A stretch of DNA of 64,000 bases from Chloroflexota bacterium (GCA_014874485.1 JADBJK010000063.1:1-64000), one strand, 5' to 3'. Counted from the stretch's first letter, positions 48,817 to 58,645 are shown. Made by a program: numbers and translations. Notes: generated by a model from the letters alone, not told the origin.

Positions 48817-48845
48817 TTGACAAGGGGGCGCTTCTGGGGTAAAAT
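48817..48845 (+). promoter_or_regulatory. Promoter of the por operon
   Basis: ttgaca (48817-48822) - 17 nt - taaaat (48840-48845). Confidence 0.75.
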
Positions 48846-48937
48846 GCAGCGCGAATCCAACCGTACAGGATAAGACGTTTGGTGAGCACAATGGGTGGGC
48901 ACGCTGCACTTCTCGCTTCCGTTGAGATGCCCCGATA

Positions 48938-48973
48938 AGGGCCAGCCGCCGCAAGGCAGGCTGCCCTCATTTT
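48938..48973 (+). terminator. Candidate attenuator hairpin with GCAA tetraloop in the por leader
   Basis: AGGGC-c-AGCC-GCC-GCAA-GGC-a-GGCU-GCCCU then cauUUU; lies between promoter and porC start. Confidence 0.5.
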
Positions 48974-49046
48974 GTGCCTTTCGCATTGGACGCCCAAACA
49001 CAACATCGTGCCTTGCCGTGCATGGCGACAGGCAAGAGGAGGAAAC

Positions 49047-49622
49047 ATGAGCAAGTTGGTAGAAGTACGTTGGCATGGCCGCGGCGGCCAGGGCGCGGTT
49101 ACGGCGGGGAAAGTCCTTGCCGAGGCCGCGCTGGATGCGGGCCTGTACTTCCAGGCGTTCCCCGAGTACGGCCCCGAACGCATGGGCGCGCCGATTCAGG
49201 CCTTCACCCGCATCAGCGATCACCCCGTTGACCTGCACTGCCAGATTGAGGAGCCCGACGTGGTGGTGGTGCTGGACCCCACGCTCCTGGGCACCGTGAA
49301 CGTAACCGAGGGCCTCAAGCCCGATGGCATCCTGCTGGTCAACACCAGCGCCTCGCCCGCCGAAATCCGCGAGCAACTGAACCTGCGCACGGGGCGCGTC
49401 TTCACGGTGGACGCCAGCCGCATCGCCCTGGAGACGCTGGGGCGCGAGATCACCAACACCCCCATGCTGGGCGCGCTGGTCAAGGCCACGGGCCTGTTTG
49501 AAGTGGAGGCCATCGTGGAGCAGACCCGCCAGCGGTTCACCAAGAAACACATGAAGGCCGACATCGTGGAAGCCAACATTACCGCGATTCGTCGCGCCGC
49601 CGAAGAAGTCAAAGAGGGCTAG
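49047..49622 (+). CDS. porC: Pyruvate/2-oxoacid:ferredoxin oxidoreductase gamma subunit
   Basis: VEVRWHGRGGQGAVTAGKVLAEAALDAGLYFQAFPEYGPERMGAPIQAFTRIS. Confidence 0.93.
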   Translation: MSKLVEVRWHGRGGQGAVTAGKVLAEAALDAGLYFQAFPEYGPERMGAPIQAFTRISDHPVDLHCQIEEPDVVVVLDPTLLGTVNVTEGLKPDGILLVNTSASPAEIREQLNLRTGRVFTVDASRIALETLGREITNTPMLGALVKATGLFEVEAIVEQTRQRFTKKHMKADIVEANITAIRRAAEEVKEG

Positions 49623-49646
49623 CCCTCGTCGGAAAGGAGGAACACT

Positions 49647-49979
49647 GTGGCTAAAGGTTGGAAGGACCTCCCCATCGGAGGCATGATTCTGGAAGCGGGT
49701 AACTCCGCGCAATACAACACAGGCGCGTGGCGGGCCTTCCGCCCCGTGCGCGATGCCAGCCGCTGCACCAACTGCATGTTCTGCTGGGTCTTCTGCCCCG
49801 ACTCCAGCATCCGCGTCAAGGATGAGAAGATGGTGGGGTTTGACCTGCTCCACTGTAAGGGCTGCGGCATCTGCGCCAACGTGTGCCCCGTCAAGTGCAT
49901 TGAGATGCACGACGAGGCCGAGTTCGGCGGCTCCATGGAAATGGTGGATGAGCCTGGCCGCGCGGGAGGTGCCAAATGA
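49647..49979 (+). CDS. porD: Pyruvate:ferredoxin oxidoreductase delta subunit (2x 4Fe-4S)
   Basis: CTNCMFCWVFCPD...CKGCGICANVCPVKCIEM. Confidence 0.93.
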   Translation: MAKGWKDLPIGGMILEAGNSAQYNTGAWRAFRPVRDASRCTNCMFCWVFCPDSSIRVKDEKMVGFDLLHCKGCGICANVCPVKCIEMHDEAEFGGSMEMVDEPGRAGGAK

Positions 49980-51163
49980 GCGAGTTCAAAGCACTGGACG
50001 GGACCGGCGCCGTCGCCGAAGCGATGCGGCAGATCAACCCCGACGTCGTCGCCGCGTACCCCATCACGCCCCAGACCGCCATCGTGCAGACGTTCTCGGA
50101 GTTCGTCGCCGACGGGCTGGTGGACACCGAGTTCATCACCGTGGAGAGCGAGCACAGCGCCATGAGCGCGTGCGTGGGCGCGTCGGCTGCGGGTGCCCGC
50201 GTCATGACGGCCACCTCGTCGGCGGGCCTGGCGTTCATGTGGGAAATCCTGTACGTGGCGGCGTCCAATCGCCTGCCCATCGTCATGACCAACGTGAACC
50301 GCGCGCTGTCGGCCCCCATCAACATCCACTGCGACCACTCGGACTCCATGGGCGCGCGCGACGCGGGCTGGATTCACCTGTTCTGCGAGAACGCGCAGGA
50401 AGCCTACGACACGGTCATCCAGGCCGTGCGCATCGCCGAGCACCCCGACGTGCTGCTGCCGGTGATGGTGCTGTTTGACGGGTTCATCACATCCCACGCC
50501 GAGGAGCGCGTGGAAATCTTTGACGACGCCAAGGTCAAGGCATTCGTCGGCGAGTACAAGCCCAAGCACTCGCTGCTGGACCTGGACCATCCGGTAACCT
50601 ACGGCCCGCTGGACTTCACCGACTACTACTTTGAGCACAAGCGCCAGCAGGTGGAAGCCATGCGCCATGCCCAGAAGGTCATCCTGGACGTGGCCGACGA
50701 GTTCGCCAAAACGTTCGGGCGCAAGTACGGCCTGTTTGAGACGTACCGCCTGGACGACGCCGAGGTGGCGATTGTGGTGTCGTCGTCCACCGCCGGCACG
50801 GCCCGCGCCGCCGTGGACAAACTGCGGGCGCAGGGGGCGAAGGTGGGCCTGCTCAAGCCGCGCGTCTTCCGCCCGTTCCCGGCCCAGGAGATGGTGGCCG
50901 CCCTGCAGCATCTGAAGGCGGTCGGCGTCATGGACCGCGCCATCTCGTTCGGTTCCATGAGCAACGCAGGGCCGCTGTTCCTGGAACTGGCGGCGGCGAT
51001 GAAAATCTACGATGCGGGCGTCCCCATGGCCGACTTCGTGTTCGGCCTGGGCGGGCGCGACATCGTCCCCTCGCAGATTGAGGGCGTATTCCGCAGCCTG
51101 CTCCAAATCGCCGAGACCGGCAGGGTGTCCGAACTGGTCTCCTACGTCGGCGTGCGCGAGTAG
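49976..51163 (+). CDS. porA: Pyruvate:ferredoxin oxidoreductase alpha subunit
   Basis: AVAEAMRQINPDVVAAYPITPQTAIVQTFSEFVADGLVDTEFITVESEHSAMSACVGASAAGARVMTATSSAGLAFMWEIL. Confidence 0.95.
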   Translation: MSEFKALDGTGAVAEAMRQINPDVVAAYPITPQTAIVQTFSEFVADGLVDTEFITVESEHSAMSACVGASAAGARVMTATSSAGLAFMWEILYVAASNRLPIVMTNVNRALSAPINIHCDHSDSMGARDAGWIHLFCENAQEAYDTVIQAVRIAEHPDVLLPVMVLFDGFITSHAEERVEIFDDAKVKAFVGEYKPKHSLLDLDHPVTYGPLDFTDYYFEHKRQQVEAMRHAQKVILDVADEFAKTFGRKYGLFETYRLDDAEVAIVVSSSTAGTARAAVDKLRAQGAKVGLLKPRVFRPFPAQEMVAALQHLKAVGVMDRAISFGSMSNAGPLFLELAAAMKIYDAGVPMADFVFGLGGRDIVPSQIEGVFRSLLQIAETGRVSELVSYVGVRE

Positions 51164-51181
51164 GCGGGAAAGGAGAACAAC

Positions 51182-52117
51182 ATGGCAACGAAACTGAACC
51201 TCAAAGAACTGTCCAAGCGCGAAGACCGGCTGGCCCCGGGACATCGCCTGTGCGCGGGGTGCGGCGCGGGCATCGTCGTGCGCCAGATTCTGGCCGCCAT
51301 TGACGAGCCTGTCGTCCTGTCCAATGCCACCGGCTGCCTGGAAGTGTCCACCACCATCTTCCCCTACACGTCCTGGCGCGTGCCCTGGATTCACAACGCC
51401 TTTGAGAACGCCGCGTCCACCATGAGCGGCGTGGAGACGGCCTACCGCGCGCTGGTGAAGCGGGGCAAGATTCCCGAGCAGAACGTGAAGTTCATCGCCT
51501 TCGGCGGCGACGGCGGCACGTATGACATCGGCATCCAGGCGCTGTCGGGCGCGTTGGAGCGCGGGCACAAGATGATGTACGTCTGCTACAACAACGAGGC
51601 GTACATGAACACCGGCATCCAGCGTTCCAGCGCCACGCCGCTGGGCGCGAACACGACGACGTCGCCCGCGGGCAAGGTCATCCCGGGCAAGATGCAGCCC
51701 CGCAAGGACCTGACGGCCATCTGCGCGGCGCACAACATCCCCTACGTGGCCCAGGCGTCGCCCCACAACTGGCGCGACCTGATGGAGAAGGCCCGCAAGG
51801 GCGTGGCCGCCGACGGCCCGGCGTTCCTGAACGTCCTGTCGTCCTGCAACCGCGGATGGCGGCATGACACGTCCACCACCGTGGAGGTCATGAAACTGGC
51901 GACGGAGACCTGCGTCTGGCCGCTGTACGAGGTGGAGAACGGCGTGTGGCGGCTGACCTACAAGCCCAAGGTCAAGAAGCCCGTTACCGAATGGCTGGAG
52001 GCCCAGGGCCGCTTCCGCCACCTGTTCCGCCCGGAGAATCAGTACATGATTGAGCGCATCCAGGCGGACGTGGACGAGAAGTGGGAGCGCCTGCTGAAAC
52101 TCTGCGGGGAAGCGTAG
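51182..52117 (+). CDS. porB: Pyruvate:ferredoxin oxidoreductase beta subunit
   Basis: GHRLCAGCGAGIVVRQILAAI...NATGCLEVSTTIFPYTSW...FGGDGGTYDIGIQALSGALERGHKMMYVCYNNEAYMNTGIQ. Confidence 0.95.
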   Translation: MATKLNLKELSKREDRLAPGHRLCAGCGAGIVVRQILAAIDEPVVLSNATGCLEVSTTIFPYTSWRVPWIHNAFENAASTMSGVETAYRALVKRGKIPEQNVKFIAFGGDGGTYDIGIQALSGALERGHKMMYVCYNNEAYMNTGIQRSSATPLGANTTTSPAGKVIPGKMQPRKDLTAICAAHNIPYVAQASPHNWRDLMEKARKGVAADGPAFLNVLSSCNRGWRHDTSTTVEVMKLATETCVWPLYEVENGVWRLTYKPKVKKPVTEWLEAQGRFRHLFRPENQYMIERIQADVDEKWERLLKLCGEA

Positions 52118-52134
52118 CACTTTACCACGTTGAT

Positions 52135-52285
52135 TCTTGGTGGCGTGTCATTGCGAGGGTGCGGAGCGCCCGTAGGGACAATTCATGAATTGTCCCTACT
52201 TCGCTTCGCTGTTGCTTCGCTCAGCATGACAGACGGGGCCTGGAATTGCTTCGCTTCGCTCGCAATGACAGACGGTTTTCTCCGC
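52135..52285. repeat. REP/MITE-like cluster with 28-bp palindrome (52172-52199)
   Basis: gtagggacaattcatgaattgtccctac; cattgcgagggtgcggagcgccc. Confidence 0.8.
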
Positions 52286-52325
52286 GGGGAAGCGTAGCCG
52301 CCCAACCGCGCGAATTGTCAACGAG

Positions 52326-52362
52326 AAGGGCCTGCACGGTTTTCTGATGCAGGCCCTTTTCT
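52326..52362 (+). terminator. Rho-independent terminator-like hairpin downstream of por
   Basis: aagggcctgca ... tgcaggcccttttc. Confidence 0.6.
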
Positions 52363-52423
52363 TGCGCTTGACAGGTGCGCCCCGCCGCCGTATAGTGGGC
52401 GCACCGACCTGGCGGGCGGCGGG

Positions 52424-52735
52424 CAGATTCACCGCATAGGCCGCGGAGAACGCAGAGGGGCGGGACTGCTTCGCTCGCGATGGCGTGAGCAGTTACGTGC
52501 GTCGCACGTGAACCCGCCAGGCCGCTCGCAACGGGGAGTAGGTGTCATTGCGAGGGGCGAAGCCCCGAAGCAATCTCGGCAGCCGTCATGCCGGGCCGAA
52601 GGGGGCGCGAGCGGCGGGCGGATTCACCGCAGAGACCGCGGAGAACGCAGAGGGGCGGGACTGCTTCGCTCGCGATGGCGTGAGCAGTTACGTGCGTCGC
52701 ACGTGAACCCGCCAGGCCGCTTGCAATGGCAGGGG
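52424..52735. repeat. Direct duplication of a roughly 110-bp block (offset about 197 bp)
   Basis: gattcaccgca.ag.ccgcggagaacgcagaggggcgggactgcttcgctcgcgatggcgtgagcagttacgtgcgtcgcacgtgaacccgccaggccgct occurs twice. Confidence 0.85.
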
Positions 52736-52790
52736 GAAGTGTGGCCTGAAATCCAGTGCCCGACAGACTCTTTCGGAGGTCCAATCACGC

Positions 52791-53414
52791 ATGCAGGTCT
52801 TTGCATCCAAACATCCGCTCATCCAACACAAACTGACGCTCTTGCGCGACAAGCGCACCGAGCCCAAGAAGTTCCGCGAGTTGGTGCGCGAGATCGCCAT
52901 CCTGCTGGCCTACGAGGCCACGGCCGATCTGGCCCTGAAGCCCGCCCAGGTTGAGACGCCGCTGGCCCCGTACAACGGCGCGCAACTGGCCGAGAAGATC
53001 GGCCTCGTGCCCATCCTGCGGGCGGGGCTGGCGATGGTGGAGGGCATCTGGGAGATGATGCCGTCGGCCGAGGTGTGGCACATCGGCCTGTACCGCGACG
53101 AGCGGACGCTGCGGCCCGTGGAGTACTACAACCGCCTGCCCGTGGACCCGACGGTGCAGGTGTGCCTCATCCTGGACCCCATGCTGGCGACGGGCGGTTC
53201 GGCGGTGGCGACGGCCGACATCCTGAAGCGCTGGGGGGCCAAGCGCATCAAGTTCGTGGGCATCATCGCCGCGCCCGAAGGGATTGAGCGGCTCAGCACC
53301 GCCCACCCAGACATCCCCATCCACGTGGCGGCCATAGACGAGCGGCTGAACGAGCGCGGCTACATCGTGCCTGGGCTGGGCGACGCGGGCGACCGACAGT
53401 TTGGGACGGGGTAG
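52791..53414 (+). CDS. upp: Uracil phosphoribosyltransferase
   Basis: [42 protein letters not shown]...[41 protein letters not shown]. Confidence 0.96.
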   Translation: MQVFASKHPLIQHKLTLLRDKRTEPKKFRELVREIAILLAYEATADLALKPAQVETPLAPYNGAQLAEKIGLVPILRAGLAMVEGIWEMMPSAEVWHIGLYRDERTLRPVEYYNRLPVDPTVQVCLILDPMLATGGSAVATADILKRWGAKRIKFVGIIAAPEGIERLSTAHPDIPIHVAAIDERLNERGYIVPGLGDAGDRQFGTG

Positions 53415-53417
53415 GGA

Positions 53418-54461
53418 ATGGCGTTTGCGTTGGTGTTTGCGGCCTCGTTTCTGGTGTCGCTGGCGCTGACGCCGCTGGCGGGGCGGCTGGGCCTGCGCCT
53501 GGGCATCGCCGACGTGCCTGGCGGGCGGCGCAAGCACGTGGGCCGCGTGTCGCGCCTGGGTGGCGTGGCGCTGTTCGCCGCGTTCATGACGGGCATCCTC
53601 GTCATGCACCTGCTGCCCGAGGGCGTCCGCCCCGCCACCAACGACCCGAACGAGGCTACCCGCCTGCTGGGGGTGCTCCTCGGCAGCGTCTTCGTCTTCG
53701 CGGCGGGCATCTGGGACGACGCCCGCGAACTCCCCTCGTGGCCGCAGTTTGTGGTGCAGGCGGCCGCGGCGGGGATCGCCATGCTGTTCCTCATCTTCAT
53801 TGAGGTCGTCAACAACCCGCTGACCAATCGGCAAATCTGGTTCCCCTGGTACATCACCGTTCCCCTGACGCTGTTCTGGATCATGGGCGCGATGAACACG
53901 GTCAACTTCCTGGACGGGCTGGACGGCCTGGCGGCTGGGGTTACGGCCATCGCCGCGCTGGTGCTCACCGTCCACATGGTGCGGGAGGGGCAGCACAGCG
54001 TGGCGCTCCTGCCCCTGGCGTTGCTGGGGAGCACGCTGGGGTTCCTGCCGTACAACTTCCACCCAGCGCGGGTGTTCATGGGCAGCGGCGGGTCCTACTT
54101 CCTGGGGTTCGCGCTGGGCACGCTGTCCATCGTGGCGGGGGGCAAGGTGGCGACGCTCCTGCTGGTGCTGGGCATTCCCATCATGGACGTGGCGTGGCAG
54201 ATGGTGTCGCGCATTCGGCGGGGGCAGCCCATCGGCCAGGGCGACCGAGGGCATTTGCACTTCCGCCTGGCCGACATGGGGTGGTCGCAGCGGCGCATCG
54301 TGCTGGCGTACTACGCCTTCTGCGCGCTGTTCGGCGGGATGGCGCTGCTCATCTCCACGCGGCTGTACAAACTCATCGCGCTTGTGGCTCTGGCGGGGCT
54401 GGTGGCGGGGGTATTCGTGTGGGCTTCGCGGCGCGGCGGGGCGGCGGGCGCAGGCTCGTAG
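53418..54461 (+). CDS. MraY/WecA/TagO-family glycosyl-1-phosphate transferase
   Basis: DVPGGRRKHVGRVSRLGGVALFAAF...GIWDDARELPSWPQFVVQ...NTVNFLDGLDGLAAGV...GDRGHLHFRLADMGWSQRRIV. Confidence 0.93.
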   Translation: MAFALVFAASFLVSLALTPLAGRLGLRLGIADVPGGRRKHVGRVSRLGGVALFAAFMTGILVMHLLPEGVRPATNDPNEATRLLGVLLGSVFVFAAGIWDDARELPSWPQFVVQAAAAGIAMLFLIFIEVVNNPLTNRQIWFPWYITVPLTLFWIMGAMNTVNFLDGLDGLAAGVTAIAALVLTVHMVREGQHSVALLPLALLGSTLGFLPYNFHPARVFMGSGGSYFLGFALGTLSIVAGGKVATLLLVLGIPIMDVAWQMVSRIRRGQPIGQGDRGHLHFRLADMGWSQRRIVLAYYAFCALFGGMALLISTRLYKLIALVALAGLVAGVFVWASRRGGAAGAGS

Positions 54462-54512
54462 CGCCGCACTCATTGCGTCGCCGTTTACATAACAAGAATT
54501 CGGAGGGCAAGC

Positions 54513-55316
54513 ATGGAGACCACACGACCCAATCTGGTGCGGCGCTACCCTGTGGCCGCGTTCTACGTGCTGGCTTTCGTTATCTCCTGGCTCGGCTGGT
54601 TCCCCCAGACGCTGCACGCCCGCGGCATATTCCCCTTTGACAGCCCCCTGTTCGCGCTGCTCGGTGGCGCGGGGCCTACGCTGGCCGCCGTCCTCGTGAT
54701 TTGGGCGCTCAAGGGCAAGGATGGCCCGCGCGAGTTGTTCGCGCCGCTGGCCTGGTGGCGGGCTTCGTGGGGCTGGTGGGCGTTCGCGTTCCTGGGCTGG
54801 TTCGGCATCGCGGCGGTGGCGCTGGGGGTGGGCGCGCTGTTCGGCGAGCAGTTTGACGCGGTACTGCGCTTCAACTGGGCTGCCCTGCCCGCCATCTTCG
54901 TTACGATGCTCCTGTCCAACGTCTGGGAGGAGATCGGCTGGCGTGGGTTCGCGCTGCCGCGCCTGCAGGAGCGGTACGGCGACCTGGCGATCGCCGTCAT
55001 CATGGGCCTGCTGTGGAGCCTGTGGCATCTGCCCCTGTACCTGAATCCCACCTCGCCCATGTCGCAACTGCCCTGGGTGGGCGATGTGGTGTTCAGCGTT
55101 GCGCTGACGGTGATCTACACGTGGCTGTACAACGGCACGGGCCGCAGCCTGCTGTTCGTGAGTGTGCTCCATGCCATGTCCAACACGGTGGCCTTCGCGC
55201 TGGCCGAGTCGGGGGCCTTCTCGTCATCCTACGGGTTCGTCGTGGGGGTTACGGCGGCCGTGGCAGCGGCCATCGTCCTGGCGTGCGGGCCGCGGCGGTT
55301 CCGCAGGGCGGGCTAG
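54513..55316 (+). CDS. CPBP family intramembrane metalloprotease
   Basis: NVWEEIGWRGFALPRLQERYGDLAIAVIMGLLWSLWHLPLYL. Confidence 0.9.
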   Translation: METTRPNLVRRYPVAAFYVLAFVISWLGWFPQTLHARGIFPFDSPLFALLGGAGPTLAAVLVIWALKGKDGPRELFAPLAWWRASWGWWAFAFLGWFGIAAVALGVGALFGEQFDAVLRFNWAALPAIFVTMLLSNVWEEIGWRGFALPRLQERYGDLAIAVIMGLLWSLWHLPLYLNPTSPMSQLPWVGDVVFSVALTVIYTWLYNGTGRSLLFVSVLHAMSNTVAFALAESGAFSSSYGFVVGVTAAVAAAIVLACGPRRFRRAG

Positions 55317-55401
55317 GCGGAGCGGCAGAGACCGTTGACGCCTCGCGGGGCCATCGTACAATGGGCACAGCGGGAGAGGATGTCCGCCGCCCCGCCGACC
55401 C

Positions 55402-58131
55402 CTACCGCACTACCATCGGCACCCACAATCGGTAGGGCGGCTTCGGGGTCGGGCTCGGCGTTGGGCTGGGCGTCGGGGTCGGCGGCGTGCCCACGCTCAC
55501 CTGGTCTATGAACGCCACGGTGGGCCGCTGCGACGAGTCCTGCCAGACGTTCAGAATCAACTGCACCGTGCGCCCGCGCCACGGCGACAGGTCATAGGTG
55601 AACAGTTGCCAGCCTGGAGTCGTCTGCCATACGGTGCGCGGCGGCATGGGCTCGTAGCGTGTCGTGCCGTCAATGAGCAGCACCTCCAGCCAGTCGTGGC
55701 CGGGCTCGCTCTCCAGCGTTGCCACCTGATACATGAGCGACAGGTACACCGGCGCTTGCGTCTGGGGGATGGCGATGCTCTGGCTCACGGTGGAGTTGCC
55801 GCCGCCGCCTAGTTCCGGCTGGCCCACGAAGTCCCGGCCCAGCGCCAGCGAGCGCAATCCTGCGAAGCCGGCCGTGTGCACCTGGGGCGGGGTGCTCCCG
55901 CCGGGAGTCCAGCCTTCCAGCCCCGCCTCAAAATCTCCGTTGCTGACCAGGTTCACCGCGGGCGCAAGCCAAACGTCAAATCCCGTCGCGCTCCCCTCTA
56001 GCCGCAGGTGTCGCGGCGACCAGGGGCTGTACCCGGGCGCGTAGCCGAGCAGGCCGTAGTCGCCCTTGGGAAGCCCCGCCACCTGCCACCGGCCCGACTC
56101 GTCGGCGGCCAGCGTGGTGGGCATACCCCAGGCGTTGGTGATGACGATGTTCGCGCCGGGCACCGGCGTGCCCAGCGGGTTCAGGACCTGGCCGCTGATC
56201 ACGGTGCTGGCGATTGGCGTAGGCGTGGGGGTTGCCGTCGGCCGGGGAGTGGCCGTCGGTGTGCTGGGCAGCGCGACGACGGTCTCCGTCTGCGGGGCGC
56301 GGGGCGTTGCGCCCGCGTTCCCGGCGCGATCCACCCCGCGCGCGGCGAAGCCGTAGGAATGGCCGGGGACGCCGGTGTACGTCGCCGAGGTCGCCTGCGT
56401 GCCTTGCAGCCACAGCAGCATCGGCCCGCCGTCCACCGATACGAACACGTCGTATGCGGCGACGCCCGACCCCTCATCCGTCCCCTGCCACGCGACGGTG
56501 AAACTCGCGGGGCTGTACAGCGGCAGGCTCTGCATGGTAACGACCGGCGGCGTCGTGTCCCGCTCCACCAGAATCAGCGGCCGCCCGCCGATCATGTACG
56601 TGGTGCGGTCGGGCAGGTTGCGATTGGTGGCCGCGGGGAGCATCACCGTGTACATGCCGTTCGCCGGGGTCAGCGGCTGGGCGGCGCCATCCTGGCCCAG
56701 CGCCATCGCCTGGGTGCCCACCGCGCCCACCTGCACCACGACGGGCGAGCCGCGCGTGGCCCACAGGAAGAGCACGCGCTCGCGCGTGTCGGGGCGGTAG
56801 TAGGCGATCTCCTCGTGGTCGCCCTGGGCGTTGCGCCGCCACAGGGGAATCGCCCCGTTGAGGTAGGTCGCCGCCAACTGGTATGCTACGTACGACGGGC
56901 GCGGCGAATTGGGCGACGCGTGGCTGCGGAAACAGATGGCATCGGCGGGGTTTCGGTACAGGCCGTAGGCGTCGCCCACGTCGTTGGTGCCCGCGGGGCT
57001 GTTCCCGCAGTCGTCGTACAGTTGGAAGTGGAAGATGCGCTCGGCCCCCGCGAAGAACCCGTAGGCGTAGTTCTGGATGACGTAGGCCGCCTGTTCTTCC
57101 ATGGTGGCGCGGTACAGGCTGGTGGGGTCCCACGTGGGGCCGGGGTAGTCGTTCCAGACGGGCACGCCGCTCTCGTTGATCCAGATGGGTTTCGCTCCCA
57201 GTCCGTACTTCTGCAGCAGCGTGCGGACGCGCCGCACCTGGTAGTACGTCTCGTAGGACGTGCTGTAGATGTGCAGGGGCAGCACGTCAAAGTACCAGCC
57301 GTTGGCGTCGCGCTGCGATTGCGCGGCGTCGGACTTCATGACGCTCAGCAGGTTCTCCAGCCAGTTGGGGGTGATGTAGATGGCCAGGCCGCCCAACAGC
57401 ACCGTGCACTCGGGGTCGGCGAACTTGGCGGCGATGTAGGCCACCTTGAGCAGGCGGTAGTAGTCCTGCACCGAGCCGTTCCAGAACAGGTTGTAGTCCG
57501 GCTCGTTCCAAATCTCCCAGTGGCGAATGCGCGGGGTGTAGCGGGACACCGCCGCGTACACGAACCGCGCCCACGGGTTGGCGGGGTTGATGGTCTTCCC
57601 CGGCGCGGGGGTGTCGGTGCCATCGCTGAAGATGGGCTGGTACAGGTTGCGGGGCGCGGAACTGGCCGGGCTGACGGGCGGGCGTTCGGCAGCGCCGGAC
57701 AGGGGGAGTGGCCGCTTGCCCACCTGCGGCAACGGGACGCCGCTCTGGCCCGCCGTGGCGTACTGAGCAGGCGTGCCCAGCAGGATGGCGTTGGTGCGCA
57801 GGCCGTTGGCCTGGTCGCTGGCGATGGCCCGGTCCACGGCGCTCCAGTCAAACACGCCGCTCGCCGTCTCCACGTTGCCCCAGTAGATGGGCCAGCGGGT
57901 CCAGGCCGCGCCCGCGGCGATGGCTTTGGCGTAGCGTCCGGCATCCGCCGGAGCCTCGGGGGAACTGACGAAGCAGAGGCCGAAGCGGTCGTTGAGCGGC
58001 ACCGTCTGGCCGATGACTTCATCCGGCTCGGGTGGACGGAACGCGCCCACCGACGCCGGGCTGGGCACCTGCGACAGGGCCAAGCAGACGACGACGTACA
58101 GGAGCCCCAACCGCAACCGACGCGATGCCAT
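55402..58131 (-). CDS. Secreted multidomain protein with glycosidase-like N-terminal domain, carboxypeptidase-regulatory-like domain and Pro/Thr-rich C-terminal tail
   Basis: Signal peptide; HWEIWNEPDYNLFWNGSVQDYYRLLK; ISGQVLNPLGTPVPGANIVITNAWG; TPTPSPTPSPTPKPPYRLWVPMVVR. Confidence 0.75.
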   Translation of the reverse strand: MASRRLRLGLLYVVVCLALSQVPSPASVGAFRPPEPDEVIGQTVPLNDRFGLCFVSSPEAPADAGRYAKAIAAGAAWTRWPIYWGNVETASGVFDWSAVDRAIASDQANGLRTNAILLGTPAQYATAGQSGVPLPQVGKRPLPLSGAAERPPVSPASSAPRNLYQPIFSDGTDTPAPGKTINPANPWARFVYAAVSRYTPRIRHWEIWNEPDYNLFWNGSVQDYYRLLKVAYIAAKFADPECTVLLGGLAIYITPNWLENLLSVMKSDAAQSQRDANGWYFDVLPLHIYSTSYETYYQVRRVRTLLQKYGLGAKPIWINESGVPVWNDYPGPTWDPTSLYRATMEEQAAYVIQNYAYGFFAGAERIFHFQLYDDCGNSPAGTNDVGDAYGLYRNPADAICFRSHASPNSPRPSYVAYQLAATYLNGAIPLWRRNAQGDHEEIAYYRPDTRERVLFLWATRGSPVVVQVGAVGTQAMALGQDGAAQPLTPANGMYTVMLPAATNRNLPDRTTYMIGGRPLILVERDTTPPVVTMQSLPLYSPASFTVAWQGTDEGSGVAAYDVFVSVDGGPMLLWLQGTQATSATYTGVPGHSYGFAARGVDRAGNAGATPRAPQTETVVALPSTPTATPRPTATPTPTPIASTVISGQVLNPLGTPVPGANIVITNAWGMPTTLAADESGRWQVAGLPKGDYGLLGYAPGYSPWSPRHLRLEGSATGFDVWLAPAVNLVSNGDFEAGLEGWTPGGSTPPQVHTAGFAGLRSLALGRDFVGQPELGGGGNSTVSQSIAIPQTQAPVYLSLMYQVATLESEPGHDWLEVLLIDGTTRYEPMPPRTVWQTTPGWQLFTYDLSPWRGRTVQLILNVWQDSSQRPTVAFIDQVSVGTPPTPTPSPTPSPTPKPPYRLWVPMVVR

Positions 58132-58156
58132 GTGCCCTTCCCCGCTCTCCCCTGGA

Positions 58157-58645
58157 CTAGAACTCCACGGGCTTGGCCTCGTGGGTTTCCGTATCGTACA
58201 ACGCAAGACTCGGCTTTCCGAAACGGCCCATCACCTCGCCCGGGTTGAGCACAAGGGTGCGTCCCTCCCACCCGAGGACGGCCTTGTGCGTGTGGCCGAA
58301 GAAGACGGCGTCGTACCGGCCCGACGGCGCGACCGCTGCCGCGATGTGCGGGTAGTGGGTCAGCGCGACTTTGCGCCCGCCCAGTTCCAACTCGGCGAGG
58401 CCGTCCGTGTACAGGTGGACGCGCCCGCTCTCTGCCGCCACGCGGATCAGGAGCGCCACGTCGCCGTCATTGTTGCCCTGCATGGCGTGGATGGGGCCTG
58501 CGAACCCATCGGCCAGCATCTTCAGCGAGAACGGCGCGCACAGGTCGCCGCAGAACAGGAGCACATCGGCCCCCTGGACAAGCCGCAGCGCCTTCTCCAG
58601 ATTCCAGATGTTGTCGTGGCTGTCGGACATGATCGCGATTTTCAT
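58157..58645 (-). CDS. YfcE-type metallophosphoesterase
   Basis: MKIAIMSDSHDNIWNLEKALRLVQGADVLLFCGDL...MQGNNDGD...LTHYPHIA...FFGHTHKAV. Confidence 0.95.
   Translation of the reverse strand: MKIAIMSDSHDNIWNLEKALRLVQGADVLLFCGDLCAPFSLKMLADGFAGPIHAMQGNNDGDVALLIRVAAESGRVHLYTDGLAELELGGRKVALTHYPHIAAAVAPSGRYDAVFFGHTHKAVLGWEGRTLVLNPGEVMGRFGKPSLALYDTETHEAKPVEF

Noticed and set aside
48282-48975. Minus-strand ORFs such as MPSVPFRVFRAPNAPHPSPLPAGEG...
   Set aside because: Translation of the ccctcaccccagccctctcccgcc repeat (HPSPLPAGEG peptide).
49619-52120. 833-aa minus-strand ORF antisense to porDAB
   Set aside because: Antisense shadow of well-supported por genes.
56008-58248. 746-aa plus-strand ORF
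   Set aside because: Antisense shadow of the secreted glycosidase-like gene; low-complexity R/V/G-rich composition.
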